Under the pieces are notes generated by a model. The model saw nothing but the letters and a program-made list of their open reading frames with translations, was not told where the DNA came from and searched no databases. Positions 35,219 through 46,588 of a DNA stretch of 64,000 nt are shown here, piece after piece. Source of the DNA: Chytridium lagenaria (Eukaryota; Chytridiomycota; Chytridiomycetes; Chytridiales; Chytridiaceae); the NCBI GenBank assembly GCA_025449115.1, contig JAHLKC010000169.1:1-64000 (forward strand), written 5' to 3'. Position 1 is the first letter of the stretch. Each line of letters opens with the position of its first letter. The translations under genes and the position numbers were made by a program.

Positions 35219-36936
35219 ATGGGTGTTGTCTGGATCTTGTTGGCATGCCTTGTGCCGCTAGCGCTAGCGACAGGGCAAATTGATAACGGCGCATCGACGT
35301 TGAGCGTGGAAAAGCATCAAGTCAAAAGAAAATATGATTATCATCTGTCCTTGAAGAAGCCCTACTTCCTTTTTAACAAATCCCAAACGTTGGAGATCCT
35401 TACTTTGACCTCACTGGAAGTACGTACAGTTGATATCAAGCCCTTATTGATCTACGTAAAGATGCTCTGGCCTCTGATGAATACATTCGTTTGACGTCAA
35501 CTGTACCGGGAATGCATGGCGGTGTTTGGGCTAAATCACCGAATCCGCATCACTCATGGCAAGTTGAATTTTCCTTTTCGGCATTCGGGCATGCATACGC
35601 TGGAGGAGACGGGCTTGCATTTTGGTACACAAGGAAAGAAATCAGGATGGCCCGGTTTACGGCTCCATCGATAAATGGACGGGGCTTGGGCTTTTTTTTG
35701 ATACGGCCGAAGTCAATGAAAATGTATGGCGGCGGCTCACATCAATGTGACTCTTCTTACTCTTTCAGCGATTCACTCCATACTTGTTTGCAATTTTAAA
35801 TGATGGCAATATCCAATCCACAACCGTCATGACGCGCTTCTTCATGCCGTAGGCGGCTGCTTTCGAGGTATTGACGTCTTCATCTTACTCATCTAAATTT
35901 AAAGACTACAGAAATGCTCAAAAGCCTGTTTTTGGGAGATTGACGTACGCGAATAGGACTTTAAGGGTATCATTATTAAAGCAGAATTTAATGTTAACTT
36001 CAACTTAGTTCGATGTCAATTTGAAACAAGAATGACGATTACTACCGCCAATGCTTTGAAAAGACGGAAGTGGATTTACCCGTTGGCTATTACTTTTGGA
36101 TTCTCTGCCGGCACTTCTGATCATTCAGCCGGTTTGATTTCTTTTAGATACATATCTTACTTTTAAAGATGATCATGATCTTGTTTCTTTGGAGACCTAT
36201 GAACTTGATCCGGCGCCGAAAAGAGGGTATGTTAAAGCTACTATGGCATATTCTAAGTTGTGGCAGAAACCCGGAAACGAATATAAGATTGACGAGGAGA
36301 TTAAGGAGAGGATTAGGGATTCCGAGCAGATTGTCAGCAAATTCCAGGAAGAATCCCAGTCCGATTATGCTGAGCCAGCTGTTAATAACGTCAATGTTGG
36401 ATTTTTTTTTTTTGATAAGTAACTTATCTCTTTAGCCTCAAATAGTCAAGATGATCGAGGAAAATCATACAAGATTGTTGAATCTATTGATATCCTCTTG
36501 CAGAAATTGGATCCTGAGGGTGCAGTTAAGCTGGCAAATGATCAGTCTCACCACAGTATCCATAACGCGGTCAAGCCTGTAGACGAAAAAATTAATGAGT
36601 TGAATACTCGCCTTGAGGATTTAGGGCAGAAAGTTTTTTATATTTCGAGGAGTATTGAGACTCTTTACTCCATTATTCGAGACTCCCACACCAGGGTTCG
36701 ATACGAAAAAGCTTTTTTTGCTAACTTTATTAGGGAGGTCAAACCCTGCAAGAAGTGGCAAAAAAACTTGAGGCATCAAACATTCAGTTGGATGCTGCTC
36801 ATGACGCTCTTCAGATAAAGCCAGGGGCGCGTCGTGGACGTTCTTCTCTGTCTTTTTCCTTTTGGGCGGAATTATCGTTTACATGGCATCGGTCTTCCTT
36901 AGGATGCGCCAAAAATCACATCAAAAGTACTTTTAA
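35219..36936 (+). CDS. ERGIC-53/Emp47-like L-type lectin cargo receptor
   Basis: A cargo receptor cycling between ER and Golgi that binds high-mannose glycoproteins. The signal peptide MGVVWILLACLVPLALATG is followed by KRKYDYHLSLKKPYF. The legume-lectin fold reads GMHGGVWAKSPNPHHSWQVE, FGHAYAGGDGLAFWYT and GPVYGSIDKWTGLGLFFDTA; the last is the typical metal/sugar loop. Next come RLTYANRTLRV and VGYYFGFSAGTSDHSAG. A coiled-coil stalk follows (36180-36800; LEDLGQKVFYISRSIETLY). The C-terminal membrane anchor and short tail read IIVYMASVFL then RMRQKSHQKYF-stop. The tail ends in an aromatic pair (YF), comparable to the FF ER-export signal of ERGIC-53, with only one Lys at -3. Several small introns and one-base slips occur. 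The stop was placed at 36934-36936 from this tail. Confidence 0.87.
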
Positions 36937-37064
36937 TAATAATGACTATCACGTCTCTTCTCCTTTCATGAGTGTGCATGGATAAAACAAGCTAACGCAA
37001 CTCAACTGAGGGTGTTTGGAACTGGATTGAAACTAATTATAACACTGAAAAACTTTTTAGGAAA

Positions 37065-40000
37065 ATGTTTGAGAAGGTACCCAGTGCATGCGCCATGATC
37101 TGATCGACCATTAAAAGAACCTCACAGCCCTCATTCGGGGGATCCGTTCGAACAAAAATACTGAGGATCAATATATCCGTAGCTCCCTAGATGAAATCCG
37201 CAATGAAGTCCGCAGGAATGATATTGACGTCAAAGCACAAGCCATCACCAAGCTCTTTTACGTAAAAGCCTGGACTTAACATTCGCTTATATCATTTAGC
37301 TTCATATGCTTGGTTATGATATGTCTTGGGCATCGTTTCATGTTATAGAGGTTATGTCTTCTGCCAAATTCACTCACAAGAGGATTGGATACATCGCAGC
37401 AGCAACCTCTTTCCGACAAGACACCGATGTGCTGATGTTATGCACCAACTTGATTAAAAAGGTTGACTGTTCATGTTTGATGTAATGGCATTGACATAGG
37501 CAATTAGGATTTATCTTCGAATAACTACTTGGAAACTGCTCTAGCTCTCAACGGATTAGCAACTATAGTGACCCCGGATCTTGGAAGGGATTTGGCTCCG
37601 GACCTTCTGGCGATGTTAAATCATTCACGGCCTTACATTCGCAAGCGCGTTGTTCTTGTGCTATACAAAGTTTCTTGAAGTATCCGGAGACTCTGCGTGT
37701 TGCTTTTCCTCGTTTGAAGGACAAGCTCGAGGATGCCGATCCAAGTATGTTGAGCTAAACATTTGACAATGTTTTTAATCGCTTTGAATCCAGCTGTTGT
37801 CTCTGCTGCTGTCAATGTTATCTGCGAGCTTGCCAGAAGGAATCCAAAAAGTTATTTGCCCTTGGCACCTCAGCTTTATAGCTTATTGACCAACTCTTCA
37901 AACAACTGGATGCTGATCAAAATCGTGAAGCTGGTGAAGTTTCGATTACTTTTAAATCTAATTATGCTCAGTTTGGAGCGCTTACGCCCCTAGAGCCCGA
38001 TTGACGAAAAAGCTTGTGCCTCCGATCACCAACCTCATACAAACGACCCAGGCGATGTCCCTGCTCTACGAGTGCATTCATACGGTCATCTCAGGAGGCA
38101 TGATAAGTTCGGAACCTGCGGCTGGAAAAGAAACGACGCAGGATGAAGCACATGATTCGACGCTAGCGCGGCTTTGCGTGTCCAAGTTGAAGCTGTTCGT
38201 TGAGGACCCCGATCAAAACCGTAGGAAAACAATTTAAAAAATCGCGCTCTAATTTGCCAGTCAAATACTTGGGTCTTTTGGCTCTTTGTAAGTTGCTACC
38301 TCTGCGGCCTCGTGTGGTAGCGGAGCACAAGGATGTTGTGCTAGAATGTCTTGATGATAAAGACATTAGCATCAGAATGCGCGCGCTTGAATTGCTAACA
38401 GGAATGGTATAAAGCTTTTGCCTTTTTCCCTTTTTCCCCTTTAAAGTAAACAATCCTTACTCTTGTCTCTATAGGTTACGAAAAAAAATCTCCCTGACAT
38501 CGTACGGAGATTGATGATTCAGCTTTTACCTCAAGCAGAAGCAGATACCCTCACCCAAAAGTCATTTGCGTTGACAACCGCGGATAAGAATTACAGCAAG
38601 GAAGTAATTGAGAGGATCCTTAATATTTGCTCTTGCGATACGTACAGTATGGTGACAGACTTTGAATGGTACATCAGCGTTTTAACAAGACTGGTCAAAG
38701 TACCTTTTGTGAGCGTCGGTGACAAAATTTCCCTGCAGCTTGTTGATATCTGTGTTCGAGTCAAGAATGTCCGCGAGTTCGCGCTAACGAAATGGTGTTG
38801 TCGCCTACTTTATATTTGGCTTACGGTTTAGATTCAACTACTTCACGATTCTTGCTACTAGACTCCGCAAGTCATGAGGAGAATAATGCCAACGTGCTAT
38901 ATGCCGCTGCATGGATATGTTCGGAATATTCAGGGTACTTCCTTTATAATGACAAGTTTGTGGCTTACTTTTTGCAGTTACATTCAAAGCAAGCCGCTAG
39001 TGCTTGATGCCCTTACTGGACCAGGGATTATGAATTGGCCTTTTCGATCCAGGCCATATGCGTGCATGCTGCGCTAAAGCTTTTTCCGCGTGGGCGTCCA
39101 CTGAAGCGGATGACTTGGAGTTGTCTGCTAGTACCTTAAAGCTAGTTGAATCTTTAAGAAAATTTGAGGCGAGCCCAGATATTGAAGTTCAAGAAAGGGT
39201 AAGATTTTGTGTCGTGTTTAAAGCTGACGTCTTAGGCATCTTCTTCCATATTACTTTTGAATTATGTGCATTCACGGTTTATGGAAGGAGGAAGGGCGGC
39301 ACCTGAAGTCGTGGCATTGACGTCCTTGTTCAGTGGTGAGCTAAACCCTGTCGCACCTACCGCTCAGAAGAAGGTTCCCGTTCCAGAAGGCTTGGATCTT
39401 GAGCATGGATTGTGAAGCCAAAGCAGGTGGCAATTGATTGAAAGTGAGTCCGGCGAGGAATCTGAGGATTTCTGGGAAAAGACGGTCTTGCGCAGAAGAA
39501 GGAAAAAACTGTTACAGAGAGCACTGAGAGCAAACTCGAGGTTGATTGAATATAGATTGGAGTTACTAATTTGAATTACAGAGGAAGCAGCGCCGTGAGG
39601 CTCAGAAGAAGAAGCGATCCATTCTACTTCATCACAGGCAGCTGATGATGTAGACTCTATTCCTATTGTCAAGCTAAGTCTCGATGACTTGCCTGGTAAT
39701 TCCTGCATCTTGTATATGTAATAATTGTGAAAGACCTCAACAATAAGCCCGCGAAGAAGACAAAGAAAAAGGCAAAGAAGGCTGCCGATGCACTTATTGA
39801 GGGCCTCCCTAGTGTGCGTCAAGTTTCTTATGAGATTAATCGAGGGTTTGAGATGCCAGACGTGGTTGTACCGGATGTGGAACATCGTGAAGTATTGGAT
39901 GACTTGCAACGGCGCCGGAATGCCGCTGTGGACGATCCCGATACTTTGGCTGTTTTAAGTGTCGATTTCTCTGCATCGGCAGAGCAGAAGCCCAACTTTG

Positions 40001-41267
40001 AAATTGGAAGGGCCGCTGTCCTCTCGTCCGATCTTCAAAAGCAAGGAACTAACGAATTGCTTGTTGTTCGGAAAAAGTTGGATGGGGAGGTGAAGAGCCC
40101 GAAGCTTAAGAAAAAATCGTCGGAGAAAAAGGACAAAGAGGCGGGTGAGAAGAGCGAAGTAAAGAAGAAGAAGAAGGCGAGGGAGGCAACTGAAGAAAAG
40201 GTTAAAGTTAAGAAGGTGAAGTCTAAGCATACTGGTCATCGCTTACGTAACTATTAGGTAAAGGCAAAGAAGGGTGAAAGCTCGAAAGCTAGTGCGAAAG
40301 AGGATGTTCTCATTGATGTCATCTCACCCCCTCTGGCTAAGTCGGAGCTTACTCCTGTAGAAGCCTTATTGGATGTGGATCTTGGCCCTGCTGATGCTCT
40401 CGATTTGTCCAGCCGGCAACTATATATGAACGAGGCATTTTCAGCGGTAATTGCTAACTACATTCACGCCTAACTTTTATTTTAGATGTACAACTTGGAA
40501 TCTGATATTGACACAGAAAAGTCGTTATTGAACACACATTTGACTATATCTGTTCTTTTGCAGGCGCCAAGCCAGTCTTTCTCGTCTATGGGACTTTGTT
40601 TAGCATCAGAGCCCCCCGCCTTTTTCTTGGAACCACTGAATGGAAATCTGGCCCCAACATTAAAGCTTGATTTCCCAATTGAAGGAAAATTAGCGAGAGC
40701 CACTGCCAGTATATGCTTATCGCTTACTCATGCCGGACAAGCTCTTCCCACTTTGAAGGGTGTCTTTACCTATACCCAAGTATGTTATTCTGACAGCGAA
40801 ACTGTATGCTTCTTTCTAACATGTGCTTAAAACTATTAGAACGGCACACCACAGCAAGTGGACTTCACGTTTAACCTTCCTGCAGCCATGTATCTCCAAA
40901 AGCCTTCTCATGTTGATATCAACCCGTCACAATTTGCAACCCTCCTTTCCAACCCGTCTTTGTTCCCGTTCAGCTCTTCCACTCAGTTTGCCCTGGGATC
41001 CATTGATCAATTTGGCATGGTTCTAGATCTCATTGTGAGGCGATCGCGACTAGTTCAAGTCGAGCATGTTCAAGAGGCTGCGTCAGTTTATTCGCAAACC
41101 GTCAGCGGAATTCACATTGCTGGACTCGTGAAAATGCGGCCAAAGGTCTCAAGGCTGGTGCTGGAACTACTCAGGGATGCACTGTTACGGTTGATTTGAA
41201 GTCTGGTGATCAGGGGCTGCTAGCATCTATTTTGGATGATATTTCTGAATTGGTTGCAGAATTGTAG
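37065..41267 (+). CDS. APL5: AP-3 adaptor complex subunit delta
   Basis: The large subunit of AP-3, which sorts cargo from Golgi/endosome to vacuole or lysosome-like organelles. It starts MFEK, then after an intron NLTALIRGIRSNKNTEDQYI, VRRNDIDVKAQAITKLFY, LHMLGYDMSWASFHVIEVMS and RIGYIAAATSFRQDTDVLML. The adaptin trunk continues with LNHSRPYIRKRVVLVLYKVF, VICELARRNPKSYLPLAPQL, LKYLGLLALCKLLPLRP and LDDKDISIRMRALELLTGMV. A very Lys-rich hinge (39740-40240) is typical of AP-3 delta. The C-terminal ear ends GLLASILDDISELVAEL-stop. A one-base loss at TTT 37671-37673 disrupts LYKVFLKYPETLRVAF, although both sides are conserved. The start fits the family N-terminus exactly. Confidence 0.93.
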
Positions 41268-41380
41268 CTAAAACGTGGGAAACAAAAATATTGTAATAAT
41301 AATAAAAATGTCAGCAAGTAAAAATACCTTAGTGAGTAACTGGCAGGTCCAGACCCTTTTAGAGATAAAGTGAGCCAAGG

Positions 41381-44300
41381 ATGGAAGTGGAGACGCTTAT
41401 TTAACTTAGAGAAACTGGGTCCTTACCCCATGACGGCTTTGAATATGTGGTGGAATCGTTGCAGCAAACAGCTACAAAGCTTTCGACAACTTTGAAGTTG
41501 CATGCTGGCCCTCGACCTTCCTCGATTCATGCCCAGTCTGTAAGAAGCTTTGAAATCTTTCAAGCAGGTATGCATACACCCAGTTGAGGTGCTGACTGTT
41601 AAGCCATCGGGTGGCTTGGGCTCGTCAATCGCATGCTTGAAATCGTAATTGAGTCATCACGCCACGTGCATGAGCAACGTATTCATAAGTTGCTAGAGTC
41701 CCTTTTAATGCTGGTAGATGAAGGTATCATTCCTGTAAGAATTATTACTATACCCATGTATTCTGAATGGATTAGTCTTTGACGGTTGTCTCAGGCGTTC
41801 TCGACACGTCAACGAAAACGTCATTCATCCTCCCATTAAATCACACGTATCTCCATTTAACGAACCTTATCAAACTCTCGCACGATTTTTTTGGCAATTC
41901 GCATGATCATGCCTCCTTTCAGCTCGTCGAAAAATTGGGTAAGGCTGTCTCAAATCTCGAATGGTGCCAAACTAGTTATAGTTCGAAGTGAGGCGGTTTC
42001 TCATGCCTTTGCATGCAGAAAACAAATGTCTCTCACTGAAGTTCGTGGAGCTACCTGTCGGGAGCCTGTGTTCTCAGTTTATGATGAGTTTCTGAGAGTC
42101 CTTCTTATCGTGATGAATCTCTTTTCACACGATGACGTCCCCTCTGAATATTCCTTTTCTGTGTTAAGTGGTAGGGTTAATAACCCTCGAAAGGATTTTA
42201 TTCACGATTCCCTAGAATTAGATTCGCAGATGATGGGGTTATCTCGCGTCACAGAGGAGTTCACAAGAAACAATTTTATGCTACAGGATATCGACCAGAG
42301 CTGCTGCAAAGACATTATCCGGATCCTGATTTCTATTGACTTTCTACATATGATCTATCTGAGAGAATCGTGGGTTATATTTATAATGACATTTTTCTTA
42401 AGAGGCAGTATTTGTTTCAAAACTCGAGATTCGCTAGCGGCCTTAACGAGAACCGTTGATTTCACATTACATGCAGAGACTGCCGCACAGTGGCTTTTTC
42501 TATACATCGTGAGCATGCAGCGACTGAACTACGTTGACATTATGTAGGTAGCGCAGAGAGATTTGGAAGGCAATCTTTCTTTGCATATATAGTCTTACCT
42601 CTGGGCCAGTTAGAAGTGGGGCGGATCACCATATCAAAGATATTGCGGGCTTTCTCCAACACTATATCAATTCTTTAACTATACAGGCCTACCACACGCT
42701 ATCACCTTTTGCGATTTCTTCGGAAGTGATACTTAAGTGGTTGTGGAATCAGTTAAGCTTTAGTGAAAGTGGAAGATTACTTGCAGGCTCCTTAGTAAGA
42801 ATGATTTATTTTAATGGCTTACGTTTTAGACGTTTACTTGGATATCGGATCTTTCAAAGAAGAAATTTAATAGTGAGTTCATCGCTGAAGCCGACTTTAT
42901 CTTTTATAATGGTGGAGGGAAAACACTAGCGGTAAGCGTGTATTCATTCCAATTTCTTACTTTTGAAGAAAGCATTGTCTCTTTGCGCGTCGCGAGAAAA
43001 AGGGAGTGATGTTCTTAATGTCATAGCTATCATGATATCTGGCATCTTAAAACGAAATACCCCGTCTGAGTACACGAGAGATGTGTTTGAATTATTTAAT
43101 TGCGTGTTTCTTTCCACTGCCTATGAAATGGCTATCGGAAATGAAGGGGTCGGCGAAGGTATTTATATATGCAGTCATGGATTTTAAAGCAGCCAGCCTT
43201 TACTGATTGCTTGGATGTTTTGAGCCATATGGCAATGAGCGGTATTTCTGAGTTTCAATGGGATGATGCGTCGATTGCTAAAGTCAACTTTCTCTTCAAC
43301 TCTTGTTTAAGGTAGCCCTTTAAAATTAAAATTAATGTACTAACGTTATCACAGCCTTCTTCAAAATCTGATTTTGTTTGCATCACGCGAGGAACAAGTG
43401 TATCATGACATTAGCTTGATGTCACAAAAACTTCTTCGTTGCTTAAACCTTTTTATGATGTGCATGCGATTTAAATTCTTTAAGAAAAGTAAGAATGTAG
43501 CTAACGTGAAACTTATCTTTAAGATAGCCATACATTCTTTTCTAATCCCATATTCATCCGATGTTTATCAACATGGACGATGGATTCCAAGTCACGCAAT
43601 CTTTTAGAAAAACTCCCCAATGGCTCTCCTCTCTCGAAAACAACATTTAATTTGATGGGAATCGATAGTGTTTGCGCGCTTCTCTTTTCGATTGGAGTTT
43701 TTGACGAAGACGGGATGTGGTTGAACGATGAATTTGTTTCGCTTAATAGATGGATTTCGAGGTTTCGGGAGCCCTTTATCGCTTGCGATCCGGCAGCCGG
43801 TACTTTGTACTGCACATTTATGCATGTTTTGAGGAGGAGTTTCTTTACGCCGACGTTTTCGGAAGCCCAGTATATAGAAGTGAAGAATTTGTGGGCAGTT
43901 CTATTGGAGAAATTGCTCTGTGAAGGCGAGAAGGTAGATCTTTCTCTGTGACATGCTTTTGATGTCTTGAAAGAAATTAACGGGAAGAACACATACCGCA
44001 TTCATTCTCGGAATGATTTTTGTCATTTACACAGAGCTCTCGAAAGTGAAGAAGAATTTGGGTTGAAGCTCCGAAAATCCTTTTAAAGTCTAATTTTTTT
44101 TAGGTTGGCTACTATTATCTCAGTGCATCAATTTCCTCGCCTTCACCAATATATTTAAGGAGTTATTTCTACCTTGCGGTGAAAGTTGCCACGTTGCTGA
44201 AGACAGGGTCGAGACAAATATGTACGAGATACTATCGCAATGCTTGCTGCTAAAAATCTTTCTTGCTGTGAGATACTTTGCTTATGCTTCTGCATTAAAC

Positions 44301-44817
44301 ATTTTTTAGGCCGGCGAGCAAAATTTGAGCTGGAGCTTAAAGTTCTTGGACCGTTCAGAAGTAATACAGGGGCTAGTTAACAGGTTGCTAAGCTTGACCG
44401 TAAAACCGGACATGCCATGGTTGTCGTATGCCGCCATCTACACACTATTGGGACACTCTTGAAAAAGTAAGCATTCTTAAGTTTCCATGGATACTTATTA
44501 GCAGTTTGGGTTTCGTGATAAAACTCCAATAATTAACATGGACGGGGTTTCAAGGATTTTTACTACATATCACCACCGCCCTTCATGATTCCCGCCCTTA
44601 CAGCAAAATTGATGACTTGTTCCTCCAAACGGTCAAGTAAGTCTTACATAACCGCGTCCTATTGACATTTTAAGAATACCTTCATTCCGTGATTCGTATC
44701 TGCTCGGTTATTCCCTTGAAAATATTTAAAGAACTTCTTGACGTGGGAAATATCGAGCAGTGCGACGAAAAGCTCCATGCTCGATGTATTAGATTTCAAT
44801 TTCTCCTTCGACAATAA
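41381..44817 (+). CDS. Large uncharacterised helical protein
   Basis: I do not recognise the family. The first possible start is ATG 41381 (MEVETLI), followed by exons reading LFNLEKLGP, FEYVVESLQQTATKLSTTLK and EQRIHKLLESLLMLVDE. A long exon at 41891-42547 reads VYDEFLRVLLIVMNLFSHDD and further. More exons lie at 42660-42930, 42960-43315, 43370-43600 and 43600-43950 (GIDSVCALLFSIGVFDEDGM). The tail reads YLHSVIRICSVIPLKIFKEL and ends at 44817. The sequence is Leu-rich and alpha-helical with no transmembrane clusters, like large HEAT-type scaffolds. Introns are short. The coding frame persists through exons, so this is a gene, not junk. It ends 32 bp before the metaxin start. A nucleolar or nuclear scaffold (for instance Urb2-like) is only a guess. 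Confidence 0.6.
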
Positions 44818-44849
44818 TACTTTGATTTCTTTTATACTTGTGTAACCAT

Positions 44850-46346
44850 ATGGCTTCAGAAGGTCCAGATCTTGAGTTGTTCAGTTGGGGTCCTGCATGG
44901 AATCTCCGTCGCTGGATCCTGCATGTCTCTCCGTTCAGGTTTGCTAAAAGTGCTTTCAAATGAAGGAATCTCTTCTGGGGACTTTTGGTCTGATTTTTTG
45001 ATGTACAGGCTTATTTAGCTCTATGTGGTGCGCCATGGGTTATTAACAACTGCAATAACCCCAGCGTTTCTCCGTCTGGTAAGCTTGAAGGTTCCTGAAA
45101 AGTTTGATGTCATGTATGACTATACGAGCATGCACTGATGCCACTTACAGGAGAGCTTCCTATGCTCAGAGATGGAATTCGGCGGTTGCGGGGACACCTT
45201 ACATCTTTACATACCTTAAGAAAAAGGTTCCATTCCAGCTTGTTAAGATATACTTCTAAAACCAACTTAGGGAATTTGATCTCGATAGCCACTTAAGTGC
45301 TGCTGAATCAGCCCAATGTCAAAGTTACATTGCTTTGATCGAAGAAAGCTTAACGACGCGTTGGTAAGTCTTTAAATCTCATTCAACATAGTATCAGAAC
45401 AATGTTTATTTGTATTAGATATACAATCGATGGCTCGATCTTGAAAACTTTGCAGACTCTACCCGACCTGTGATGGTGCATTCCCTATCATGGATTTCCC
45501 GACACTACCTTCCGTCTCAGCTTAGAGAAAGAGCAAGGCAGCGGCTTCGCGGATACCGAATGATGCCGGATGCTGATGGAGAGCTTGTGAATGAGGTTTT
45601 GTCGAGTAAAAAAAGGGTTACTTACATTGCTGCAGGTGTATCTCATCGCGAGGGAATGTTATAAGGCGTTGGCGGCTAAACTTGGAGATAAACCTTATTT
45701 CCTTGGTGACCAGTGAGTTTATTTTCTTACTTTCTGCTATTCTGCTTATCACCTTTCGTCGTAATATGCGTTACTTTTACGTTGACATCGTGATTTCATT
45801 TGCTGATTCTTTTTTAATCTTTTTAGCCCGACATCTCTTGATGCAGTCGCTTTTGGTTACCTCTCCATGCATTGCATTCCATCTTTTAAGAACCCCAGAC
45901 TCTTTTCTCTTTTGACATTCGAGTTCCCGACCTTGATTGCCTACTGCGACCGTCTAAACAGACAGCTTTTTGCCGTCCCACCGCGCACATCTCCCAACGT
46001 GAGACCTCCCAACCTTCTTCTTCACTTTGCACGGAACCCTAGATCCTACTTTGTGCATGCCTACCAATCTGCCCAAACCTGGTTGGACAGGGTTGGGGGC
46101 AATGCACCGTCATCTTTGGAGTCAAGTAGCACGACAGCCACTGAAGGAGATGAAAAGAGTGCAGCCGATAAGACTTATTCGGATAAGCAAGAGCTTGTGA
46201 GGGCGAGTCGACGTGACGCGTTCTATAAGACAATGTCAGTTGTGACGGCTCTCGGGATGTTTGTAGGGTATATACTGTATCATGGCATTATTGAGGTTGT
46301 CGAAGTTGAGGAAGACGGCGAGGAGGGAGGTGTCGAACTCGCGTGA
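44850..46346 (+). CDS. Metaxin (SAM complex, outer mitochondrial membrane)
   Basis: A GST-like subunit of the mitochondrial sorting and assembly machinery (metaxin/Sam35-Sam37 group). It starts MASEGPDLELFSWGPAWNLP and reads SLDPACLSVQ. Next come CGAPWVINNCNNPSVSPSGE and LPMLRDGIRRLRGHLTSLHT (the Tom37 thioredoxin-like part), then FDLDSHLSAAESAQCQSYIA. The GST-C part reads GDKPYFLGDQPTSLDAVAFG and YLSMHCIPSFKNPRLFSLL. A C-terminal hydrophobic segment (TMSVVTALGMFVGYILYHGI) precedes an acidic tail ending GGVELA. A one-base C-run loss at 44906-44907 shifts the frame inside the N-terminal motif. Metaxin-1-like topology (C-terminal anchor) is favoured. Confidence 0.88.
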
Positions 46347-46588
46347 ATAAACTGAAGATATGCATGTAATAACATAACGTTTTCTGATGATGTTTTTTTG
46401 TCATGGAAGTTGTCCCACCCACTCTTTCCTTTTTCAGCTACATCTCTTGAGTGAGTCACTTTTACAAGAACAGGTCTCGAGTATTTATATAGAGTCAAAA
46501 CATTCAGAACCTCCCTTCCCTATACACTGCATTCAGCATTTTTTATAACTCATAAGTAATCCACAACTCCAAGTTGAGAAAAAGCAAC

